DNA of 10,890 bases from an uncultured Bacilli bacterium (GTDB taxonomy: Bacteria > Bacillota_I > Bacilli_A > RF39 > UBA660): assembly GCA_944327425.1 (NCBI GenBank), contig CALVHJ010000039.1, positions 1 through 10,890 on the forward strand. The letters are read 5' to 3'. The first letter of the stretch is position 1; every line of letters starts with the position of its first letter. Both the position numbers and the translations under genes were made by a program. The notes under the pieces are model-generated. The model was not told the origin of the DNA. It saw only the letters and a program-made list of their open reading frames with translations, and did not search any database. This document shows positions 4,861-10,890 of this stretch, one piece after another.

Positions 4861-7062
4861 TTAACGATTATTAACAAATTTATGCACTAACTTTTCTTTT
4901 AACATGGTTTTTCGCTTAGATGAATAATCGTTATTAACAGCCATCATAAAAGCTTTTTCTTCACCAATAATTACCAAACTTTTTTTAGCCCGTGATACAC
5001 CAGTATATATAAGTTTGTTGTAAAGCATTTTATAGTAACTTTGGGATATTGGTAAAATAACATGAGGAAATTCGCTTCCTTGACTTTTGTGAATGGTTAT
5101 AGCATAAGCATGTTTTATTTGATTTAGTTCTTCTTTGGTATATTCAACTTTTATACCTTCAAAATCAATAATGATTAAATCTTTGGTTTTATTAGTTTTA
5201 GGGATTATTTTTCTTATGTAACCAATATCACCATTAAAAACATTGTTATCAGGATTATTTTGAAGTTGTAAAACTTTATCTTGTTCACGATAAATTATAT
5301 CTCCATATTTAATTTCGGTTTTCTCTTTTTGTTTAGGATTAAATAATTCTTGAAGTATTATATTTAAATTATCTATACCATTTTCGCCTTTATACATAGG
5401 TGCTAAAATTTGAATATCTTCTTCATTTAAGCCTTTTTCTTTGCTCATTAAACATATTTTTCTGATCATTTCTTTAATATATTTTCCTTCAACGCTTAAA
5501 AAATTATAATCATCTTTTTGACTTAAAAAGTCGTTTGATAAATCCTTATTTTTAATTTCTAAAGCTAAATAAGGAATATATGAGTTATTACTTTGACGAT
5601 AAATATGCTCTAAAGGACAAAAAGTGAAAAGATCACTCTCAATTAAATCACTTAAAATAAGCCCTGGTCCAACACTTGGTAGTTGATCTATATCCCCGAC
5701 CATTATAAGTTGCACATTACTTTTAATTCCTTTTAAAAGAGCATCAAATAAAGTTATGTCTATCATACTCATCTCATCAACAATAATTAAATTTTCTTTG
5801 GCCTTATGATATTCATTAACCCCAAAATTATTGGTGTCTTTGTTCCATTTTAAGAAGCGATGTATAGTCATGGCGGGTAGTCCTGTTGATGAACTAATTT
5901 TTTTACTAGCTCGGCCAGTAGGAGCTAGAAGAGCGATATTGGCTAAAACTTCCATTGGAGAATAATCATGCATTTTTATATATAGCTTTACAATGGCATT
6001 TATGATGGTTGTTTTTCCCGTTCCAGGACCACCAGAAATTATGGTTATTTTATTTTCTAAAGCTTTTTTAATGGCGTTTTTTTGATCTATGTTATAATTA
6101 ACATTGTTTTCTTCTTCTAATTTAGCTATTTCTCCTACAAAATCATAAAATGGTGTAGGATTATTGGCATTTAGAGCATATAGATTTTCTGTTATGTCTT
6201 TTTCAGCTTCATAATATTCGGTTAAATAGTAGTTATCAGCTTCTAACACTATTTTATTTTCTTCTTCTAAATTATAGATAATACTTTCAAAAGTAATTTC
6301 ATCTAAAATTAGACCAAATTCTTTTTTTAAGGCATCTTTAATTTCTTCAACTTTGTAATATGTATCACCTACTTTATTACTTAGGCGATGCATAGCTTCA
6401 ACTATACAAGCTTTTAGTCTAGTAGGATCTTCTTCATCATGAAAACTCTTATAAATTATATCAATTTTATTAAAATCCATTATTTCGGTTAAGACATATA
6501 GATTTGATTCAATAATATATTTAGTAGAAGGCCCATATTTCTTATATATTTTGGTAGCTTCAGAAATACTAAAACCTAATTCTTTTAATTTTAATAAAGC
6601 ATCATCAGCATCAGAATACTCTAGTAAAGATGATCTTATAGCTTTTTTCTTAGAATCAGTTATATTGATAATATCAAGAGCGTGTTCATCATTTTTAATT
6701 TTATCAATAGCATCTAGTCCTAAAGTTTCAACTATTTTCTCGGCAGTTTTTTCACCACAGCCCTTAATAAGAGAACTTGATAAAAATTCAATTAAGGCTT
6801 CTTTAGAGCTAATACGTTCTTTTTCATAGCTTTTTACTTGATATTGGAAACCAAAACGTTCATGCCTAGTGGAAAGTCCATATAAAATAAAGGTTTCTTC
6901 GTCATTTATATCAAGAAATGTCCCGGTTATGGTAACTGTTTTACCAACATATTCGGACATCTTAGGATCATTTGTTTCTTTAATGCGAAAAACAGCTACT
7001 ACGTAGCCATTATCTTCATTTTGATAGATGATGTTTCTTATTTTTCCTTTGATGTATTCCAT
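4861..7062 (-). CDS. recD2: RecD2-type ATP-dependent 5'-3' DNA helicase (YrrC family)
   Basis: RecD2 is the RecD-like superfamily 1B helicase found in bacteria, where it acts outside a RecBCD complex in DNA repair and replication-fork maintenance. The 733-residue product starts with the OB-like domain typical of YrrC. It has a helix-hairpin-helix region around GCGEKTAEKIVETLG (101-115). The full helicase motif set follows: Walker A GGPGTGKTT (344-352), motif Ia APTGRASKKI (380-389), DEMS (429-432), GDIDQLPSVGPG (456-467), YRQ (488-490), AYAITIHKSQGSEF (652-665) and TGVSRAKK (687-694). The length is a little below the approximately 740-800 of Bacillus members. The ATG at 7062 has AGGAG eight to nine bases upstream. 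It lies 18 bases after the unknown gene and 22 before the small membrane peptide. All catalytic motifs appear intact. Confidence 0.96.
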   Translation of the reverse strand: MEYIKGKIRNIIYQNEDNGYVVAVFRIKETNDPKMSEYVGKTVTITGTFLDINDEETFILYGLSTRHERFGFQYQVKSYEKERISSKEALIEFLSSSLIKGCGEKTAEKIVETLGLDAIDKIKNDEHALDIINITDSKKKAIRSSLLEYSDADDALLKLKELGFSISEATKIYKKYGPSTKYIIESNLYVLTEIMDFNKIDIIYKSFHDEEDPTRLKACIVEAMHRLSNKVGDTYYKVEEIKDALKKEFGLILDEITFESIIYNLEEENKIVLEADNYYLTEYYEAEKDITENLYALNANNPTPFYDFVGEIAKLEEENNVNYNIDQKNAIKKALENKITIISGGPGTGKTTIINAIVKLYIKMHDYSPMEVLANIALLAPTGRASKKISSSTGLPAMTIHRFLKWNKDTNNFGVNEYHKAKENLIIVDEMSMIDITLFDALLKGIKSNVQLIMVGDIDQLPSVGPGLILSDLIESDLFTFCPLEHIYRQSNNSYIPYLALEIKNKDLSNDFLSQKDDYNFLSVEGKYIKEMIRKICLMSKEKGLNEEDIQILAPMYKGENGIDNLNIILQELFNPKQKEKTEIKYGDIIYREQDKVLQLQNNPDNNVFNGDIGYIRKIIPKTNKTKDLIIIDFEGIKVEYTKEELNQIKHAYAITIHKSQGSEFPHVILPISQSYYKMLYNKLIYTGVSRAKKSLVIIGEEKAFMMAVNNDYSSKRKTMLKEKLVHKFVNNR

Positions 7063-7080
7063 ACTTTTTACTCCTATAAA

Positions 7081-7560
7081 TTAACGTTTTAAATTTTCTT
7101 TAGGGAATAAAACAATATTGGCTTCATATATATAACTTCTTTTTTGAGGAGAATATATATATACTTTACCTTGTAAATCAGTGGCTAAAGTATGCTCAGA
7201 ATTTTTAAAAAATAAGGGTCCAGTTTGGGTTTCAATATACTCTTCTTCACTACCAAATTCATTTATACTTAAATGATATATATTATTTAGATTATCAACA
7301 TACATTCTTCTTTTATCTTTATCCAAAAAATAAGAACGGCCTTTTTGATCAAACTGGATGTTTTTAGGATCATATTCGATATCTTCATAGCGTTTGGGTA
7401 TATCTATAGTAAATTCTTTTTCTAGCATGCCTTTTTCACTCATATGATAACCATCTTCTAAATCAGCAAATTTTTGCTCAGCACTGGCAGGCATATTTAT
7501 TAACTTTGAACTTTCATTTAAATCGGGGTCTTTAGCCCAGTCAAAAAATCTTTTTTCCAT
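7081..7560 (-). CDS. uncharacterised soluble protein, 159 residues
   Basis: I do not recognise this family. The product begins MEKRFFDWAKDPDL, is rich in charged residues and Tyr, and has no membrane segment, no signal peptide and no Cys. The second half looks beta-rich, with two related hydrophobic/aromatic stretches: SYFLDKDKRRMYVDNLNNIY (about 76-95) and a later one ending in KVYIYSPQKRSYIYEANI (about 132-149). Both have the look of short repeated strands with a Tyr-x-Tyr pattern, perhaps blades of a beta structure. The ATG at 7560 is preferred over the GTG at 7569 because the GTG is itself part of the ribosome site AAGGTGAG. It lies between mtaB and recD2 with gaps of 32 and 18 bases, so it is co-transcribed with RNA-modification and DNA-repair genes; this does not define its role. 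Confidence 0.82.
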   Translation of the reverse strand: MEKRFFDWAKDPDLNESSKLINMPASAEQKFADLEDGYHMSEKGMLEKEFTIDIPKRYEDIEYDPKNIQFDQKGRSYFLDKDKRRMYVDNLNNIYHLSINEFGSEEEYIETQTGPLFFKNSEHTLATDLQGKVYIYSPQKRSYIYEANIVLFPKENLKR

Positions 7561-7592
7561 TCTACTCACCTTCTTAATTATAACTTAAATAT

Positions 7593-8870
7593 TTAATTTA
7601 AGCAACCCACTATATGGGCATAAGATATACCATTTACTACTTTATCAATAACACAGGAATATAATTTATTTAGTTTATATTCTCCTTCTAAATATACTTT
7701 AATATAATTAGAAGTTGTACCTATAGTGTAATTATCAGAATATTCTTCAGTTAAAATATCAAGAGTCTTACCAATAAACTTTTGATAATAATTTTCTTCT
7801 AAACTTTTAGATAAAGATAATAAGATGTTAGTCCTTTCTTTTTTTACTTCACTTTTTACTGGAGGCATTAAGGATGAGGCTGTACCAGTTCTAGGAGAAT
7901 ATGGAAAAACATGAAGTTTACTAAAATTTATTTTTTTACAAAATTCTACATATTCTAAAAAGCACTCCTCTGATTCATAAGGATGACCAACAATGCAGTC
8001 AGTTGTTATAGATATATCGGGACGAATACTTCTTATTTCTTTAATTTTATTTTCAAAATAAGCTTTATCATATTTACGATTCATTTTTTTTAATACGGTA
8101 TCACTACCACTTTGCAGAGGTATGTGAAGATGATTAGCTATTTTAGAGTTGTTTTTTAATAATTTTAAAAATTTAGCATTTAATTCGGTAATTTCGATAC
8201 TAGAAATACGTATTCTTTCTAAACCATCAATTAATGATAATGCTTCTATTAAATCACTTAAATCATGCCCAGAATTGTTATAGCTTCCCGTATGTATTCC
8301 CGTTAAAACAATTTCTTTGTGGCCATTTTTTACTAAAGTTTTTACTTCATCTATAGCTTCTAAAAAATCTTTGGAACGAATAGATCCTCTTAAATAAGGA
8401 ATGATGCAGTAAGAGCAAAAATTATTACAACCATCTTGGATCTTTAGAAATGCTCTTGTATGCGTGGTAAATTTAGCTATACGCATGTTTTCAAATGGTA
8501 AATCTCTTTCTTGAGTATAATAAACATATTTTTCTTTATCTTCTAAATATTTTGTAATTAATGGAATAATTTGGCTTTTGTTTTTGTTTCCTAAAAGGAT
8601 ATCTATATTTAAATCTTTATATTTTTCTAAATTATTTTGGACACTACAACCAACTACTACTAATATAGAATTAGGATACTTTCTTTTTTCTCTTCTAACT
8701 ATTTTTAGAGATTTAGTATCAGCGGTATTAGTTACACTACAAGTATTAATTATAATAATATCAGGATTTTCTGCATCATAAATATAACTATTACGTAATA
8801 GTTCTTCTAACATATATTCACTTTCATAAGCATTTACTTTACAGCCTAATGTAATAATTTTAAATTTCAT
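7593..8870 (-). CDS. mtaB: tRNA t(6)A37 methylthiotransferase MtaB (radical SAM)
   Basis: MtaB converts N6-threonylcarbamoyladenosine at position 37 of ANN-decoding tRNAs into its 2-methylthio form, using S-adenosylmethionine and two iron-sulfur clusters. The 425-residue length fits. The N-terminal MTTase domain begins with TLGCKVNAYES (7-17), characteristic of the MtaB/YqeV branch, and supplies Cys10, Cys44 and Cys75. The radical SAM motif CNNFCSYC is at 148-155. Further marks are LTGIHTGSY (194-202), HLHIPLQSGS (247-256), and VFPYSPRTGTA near 320. A TRAM-like domain forms the last sixty residues. The ATG at 8870 follows AAGGGGG at six bases. In B. subtilis the gene sits near dnaJ; here it is in an operon with recD2 and unknown genes. 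No key residue is missing. Confidence 0.96.
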   Translation of the reverse strand: MKFKIITLGCKVNAYESEYMLEELLRNSYIYDAENPDIIIINTCSVTNTADTKSLKIVRREKRKYPNSILVVVGCSVQNNLEKYKDLNIDILLGNKNKSQIIPLITKYLEDKEKYVYYTQERDLPFENMRIAKFTTHTRAFLKIQDGCNNFCSYCIIPYLRGSIRSKDFLEAIDEVKTLVKNGHKEIVLTGIHTGSYNNSGHDLSDLIEALSLIDGLERIRISSIEITELNAKFLKLLKNNSKIANHLHIPLQSGSDTVLKKMNRKYDKAYFENKIKEIRSIRPDISITTDCIVGHPYESEECFLEYVEFCKKINFSKLHVFPYSPRTGTASSLMPPVKSEVKKERTNILLSLSKSLEENYYQKFIGKTLDILTEEYSDNYTIGTTSNYIKVYLEGEYKLNKLYSCVIDKVVNGISYAHIVGCLN

Positions 8871-8889
8871 TGTTTACCCCCTTAAACTA

Positions 8890-9405
8890 TTAATTTAATT
8901 TTTGTTGCAATTGCTTTAAGGCTTCTAAAAAAGCCTCTTCTTTTTCATAAGAAATAACTGATACTTTTATCTTTGGCTTTTCAACAATATCCTTATTTAC
9001 TAAATTATCTAAATCTACTTTTTTGACAATTAAATCATCATCAAAGACATCTTCATCAGAATAATTTATAGCAAAATCATTCTTCCTTTTTAATAATTCA
9101 TCATAACTAATAATTGCTTTTTCTTCTTGTTCTTCTTCGTATTTATTTAAGTTTATAGTACTTGGTTCAGCTTGTTCTAAAGCTTCAGTTATTTCTTTTA
9201 AGCTGGCCATTTCCTTGTTTTCTTCTATATCAGGTTTATTAAAATCATTTGGGAAGATATTATTATTTAGTTCAATATCATTTTCTCTTAGAAAATATAT
9301 TAAAACAATTACTAATAACATTAGAGCTAAAACTGCGAAAAAGAAAACTACATCTACAAACGAAAGTGTTTTTAAAAAATTTATCATGTCATTAATAATT
9401 TCCAT
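8890..9405 (-). CDS. single-pass membrane protein with acidic cytoplasmic domain
   Basis: The product has 171 residues. A strongly hydrophobic helix spans about residues 17-39, followed by a long Glu/Asp/Lys-rich region without Cys that ends in a short coiled-coil-like stretch (KEEAFLEALKQLQQKLN). By the positive-inside rule the orientation is not clear-cut, since both flanks are acidic; a cytoplasmic tail is the simpler reading because there is no cleavage site. I do not recognise a family. The ATG at 9405 follows GGTGAT at seven bases; the in-frame TTG at 9435 lacks a ribosome site and is rejected. It is the first gene of the five-gene run toward recD2 and lies 19 bases before mtaB. Confidence 0.82.
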   Translation of the reverse strand: MEIINDMINFLKTLSFVDVVFFFAVLALMLLVIVLIYFLRENDIELNNNIFPNDFNKPDIEENKEMASLKEITEALEQAEPSTINLNKYEEEQEEKAIISYDELLKRKNDFAINYSDEDVFDDDLIVKKVDLDNLVNKDIVEKPKIKVSVISYEKEEAFLEALKQLQQKLN

Positions 9406-9425
9406 AATAATATCACCACATCTAT

Positions 9426-9434
9426 ATTCTACCA
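9426..9434 (-). promoter_or_regulatory. possible extended -10 promoter for the mtaB-recD2 operon
   Basis: On the minus strand TGGTAGAAT combines a TGn extension with TAGAAT, five of six consensus bases. A good -35 box is not visible at 16-18 bases. Transcription would begin near 9419, about 14 bases before the first ATG. All downstream gaps to recD2 are 32 bases or less, which supports one operon start here. Confidence 0.42.
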
Positions 9435-9498
9435 AAAAAAAACAAATAATAAAAGAGGATTTATTTCATTTACATTTGTTTTTCAATTTATTTACAAA

Positions 9499-10719
9499 TT
9501 AGTTTACAACATATGGGTTATTAATAGTTCCTTCTCCGGTTACAATTACTTGTCTATTTAAGTTTATTGTTGGTCTAACTCCTCTAATAAGCGTACCGGA
9601 AACATCATCGGTTAACTTCCCATCTTCATCAATGGCAAAAGGATTAAAGTCATCATCTTCATTTTTACTTAAAGTCATAGTCCACCAAAGATTTTCTATT
9701 TCTTCATTATATAAGTAAAAGTTTTTATTTTCAGTATCATATGAAGTTCCGGCATAAACTACTTCATCAGCGGTTAATAAACCAATTTTATTAGTTAAGC
9801 GATCACCTAAACAATTAAATGAAGGTATCTTGTTAGTAACAATTCTTGTATAAGCATTATAAGTATCTTCTATCTTTGATGATTCACTGCAATATTTAGT
9901 ATTAGCTATATAATTATCATAAGTTTTTAAATTAGTATTGTAAAAAGTATTTAAAGTCTCATAAATATCTGTATCAGAAAACACTTCATAGTCTTCGGCA
10001 TTACTATTATAGTTAGCTAAAGTATCAATCAACTCATTAGTAACTAGTTTAACAGTACCATCGCCATTTATACGGACGATTCGCCAAGTAATACCGGCAA
10101 AGTATACGTAATTGTTATCTACTGCCCCACGAAAATAATAGGTTACGCCATCATCATCAACGCTTTCAATTAGCCCTTCGTTAGTAATAGATACTTCTTC
10201 GCTAACATTTGTTGCACTTTCTTTTTTTACTTCATTATTGTTTAAAATAGTCATATAAAAATACTCTTCAATATCGTTTAGCTTTTCGATGCTTATTTTA
10301 AAGGTTGTAGCTGTGTTATCACTTATTTTGATAGTAAAATTTTGCGTATCACCGGGATTTATTAAGATACTATTTATTAGAATAGGATTACTTATATCTA
10401 AAGTGGTTGGATTTATGGCAATATCCGTATCTTTGGAAGTTATTTCATAAGTAACAGCGTTATTAGATGCTTTAATATCATTAGCATTAATACTATAATA
10501 AACGTCATTAGTTCCATTATTAGTAACTGATAGGCGATATTCACCATTGGTAACAACACTATTACCATCTAAATAATTAATGGATAATTCATTATCTACA
10601 ATAACAATAGTTTCATCAGCGATAACTTTATCATAGAACAAATAAAGAATACCTACTGTACCACTAATAGCAATTAATAAACCAATGAAAGCTAAACTTC
10701 TTTTATATACTATTCTCAT
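9499..10719 (-). CDS. membrane-anchored surface protein with C-terminal DUF6273-like domain
   Basis: The 406-residue product starts with a basic stretch and one transmembrane helix (about residues 9-29), so the rest should lie outside the cell. Residues 35-160 look like an Ig-like beta domain, with short strands and a terminal region such as INPGDTQNFTIKI. From about residue 193 it carries YYFRGAVDNNYVYFAGITWR (194-213) followed by IVRINGDGTVKLV, and near the end GVRPTINL and GTINNPYVV. This pattern is common in large families of surface proteins in gut Bacillota, where I associate it with DUF6273-like domains; that link is from memory. Only two Cys occur (277 and 303), a possible disulfide. 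No sortase motif is present. It has its own promoter (10741-10769) and GAGGGA before the ATG. No catalytic activity can be assigned. Confidence 0.83.
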   Translation of the reverse strand: MRIVYKRSLAFIGLLIAISGTVGILYLFYDKVIADETIVIVDNELSINYLDGNSVVTNGEYRLSVTNNGTNDVYYSINANDIKASNNAVTYEITSKDTDIAINPTTLDISNPILINSILINPGDTQNFTIKISDNTATTFKISIEKLNDIEEYFYMTILNNNEVKKESATNVSEEVSITNEGLIESVDDDGVTYYFRGAVDNNYVYFAGITWRIVRINGDGTVKLVTNELIDTLANYNSNAEDYEVFSDTDIYETLNTFYNTNLKTYDNYIANTKYCSESSKIEDTYNAYTRIVTNKIPSFNCLGDRLTNKIGLLTADEVVYAGTSYDTENKNFYLYNEEIENLWWTMTLSKNEDDDFNPFAIDEDGKLTDDVSGTLIRGVRPTINLNRQVIVTGEGTINNPYVVN

Positions 10720-10740
10720 AAATCAATCCCTCATATTAAA

Positions 10741-10769
10741 AGTATACTCATAAACACAATAAATGTCAA
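10741..10769 (-). promoter_or_regulatory. sigma-A promoter for the surface protein gene
   Basis: Minus-strand TTGACA (10764-10769, full consensus) and TATACT (10741-10746, one mismatch) are separated by exactly 17 bases. The transcript start is expected near 10734, giving a leader of about 15 bases. The -35 box lies within an imperfect palindrome centred on CAATTG, which could serve as an operator. Confidence 0.86.
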
Positions 10770-10779
10770 TTGAACATAA

Positions 10780-10890
10780 GAATTAATTTACATTAATTCG
10801 CCTAACCTCACGATTAGTTTTTTTCTGCTGCACTTTCGTACTATACAGACCTTATTTCCGAGAGTTGCTCCCGTACTAATTTGTTTTTTA
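10780..10890 (-). ncRNA. candidate structured RNA, 3' part only, class unknown
   Basis: This stretch is clearly richer in GC (from about 10800) than its surroundings and holds four small hairpins. Three have GNRA-type loops only when read on the minus strand: stem GTAC/GTGC with loop GAAA (10830-10841), stem CTAATC/GGTTAG with loop GTGA (10802-10817), and an eight-pair AT stem with loop GTAA (10780-10799). A fourth, CGGGAG/CTCTCG, has a CAA loop (10859-10873). The element is cut by the window edge. A coding explanation is weaker: the two minus-strand frames that stay open here use codons rare elsewhere in the window. It does not match tmRNA, RNase P, SRP, 6S or riboswitch cores that I can recall. 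It ends before the promoter of the surface protein gene, so it seems a separate transcript. Confidence 0.38.

Noticed and set aside
6551..6829. Plus-strand ORF of 92 codons
   Set aside because: It lies fully antisense within recD2, whose reading frame is clearly real; Ser-rich composition is typical of a shadow frame.
8578..8781. Plus-strand ORF of 67 codons
   Set aside because: Antisense within mtaB; no start signals and no recognisable features.
9406..9435. TTG start at 9435 for the membrane protein
   Set aside because: No ribosome site precedes it, whereas GGTGAT lies at a good distance from the ATG at 9405.
9215..9502. Plus-strand ORF of 95 codons
   Set aside because: Antisense to the single-pass membrane protein gene and its promoter region; no ribosome site.
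10788..10889. Minus-strand open frame at the right edge as the end of a protein gene
   Set aside because: Two overlapping frames are both open and both use codons rare elsewhere here, while the hairpins with GNRA loops fit RNA better. It cannot be excluded without the sequence to the right.
10830..10890. Resemblance of the minus-strand text AAATAAGG and AAGTGC to a type II CRISPR tracrRNA
   Set aside because: There is no repeat-antirepeat pairing, no CRISPR repeat and no cas gene in the window; the similarity is limited to short AT-rich words.
1..10890. Mycoplasma-type genetic code (TGA as Trp), mobile elements, CRISPR arrays, tRNA or rRNA genes
   Set aside because: Trp is encoded by TGG wherever I checked and no gene needs TGA read-through. 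I saw no transposase, no terminal repeats, no spaced direct repeats, and no tRNA or rRNA landmarks.

Overview
The window comes from an AT-rich, low-GC Gram-positive genome of the Bacillota (class Bacilli or a related gut lineage such as RF39/Erysipelotrichales; this placement is inference). The reasons are strong AGGAGG-type ribosome sites, canonical sigma-A promoters with exact 17-base spacers, small intergenic gaps, Firmicutes-type gene pairs (cdsA-rseP, rpsP-khpA) and a homologue of the Bacillus spore-coat protein CotE. Every Trp codon I checked is TGG and no gene needs TGA read through, so the standard bacterial code applies despite the Mollicutes-like composition.

Layout: almost everything lies on the minus strand and is read from right to left. 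At the right edge (about 10780-10890) is a short, relatively GC-rich stretch with several hairpins that carry GNRA-type loops only in the minus-strand sense; it may be the 3' part of a structured RNA. Next comes a surface-anchored protein (9499-10719) with its own near-perfect promoter. A five-gene run follows: a single-pass membrane protein (8890-9405), the tRNA methylthiotransferase mtaB (7593-8870), an unknown soluble protein (7081-7560), the helicase recD2 (4861-7062) and a 51-residue membrane-anchored peptide (4683-4838). It ends in a clear intrinsic terminator.

The middle holds the most unusual part. A DUF3298-type (RsiV C-terminal-like) protein without any export signal (4070-4624) is followed, 35 bases on, by an unlisted 42-residue ORF (3906-4034). 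Its first 14 residues fit the double-glycine leader consensus of secreted bacteriocins and signalling peptides. A shared terminator separates it from the only plus-strand gene, a HIT-family hydrolase (3516-3887). The HIT gene is divergent from cotE (2882-3412).

The left part is housekeeping: rpsP and khpA (ribosomal protein S16 and a KH-domain RNA chaperone) in a one-base-spaced pair closed by a UUCG-loop terminator; trpS with its own promoter; then cdsA and the start of rseP (phospholipid precursor synthesis and intramembrane proteolysis), driven by a promoter whose -35 box abuts the trpS stop codon. The gene packing is tight: several stop codons sit inside the stem of the following terminator or inside the next ribosome site.
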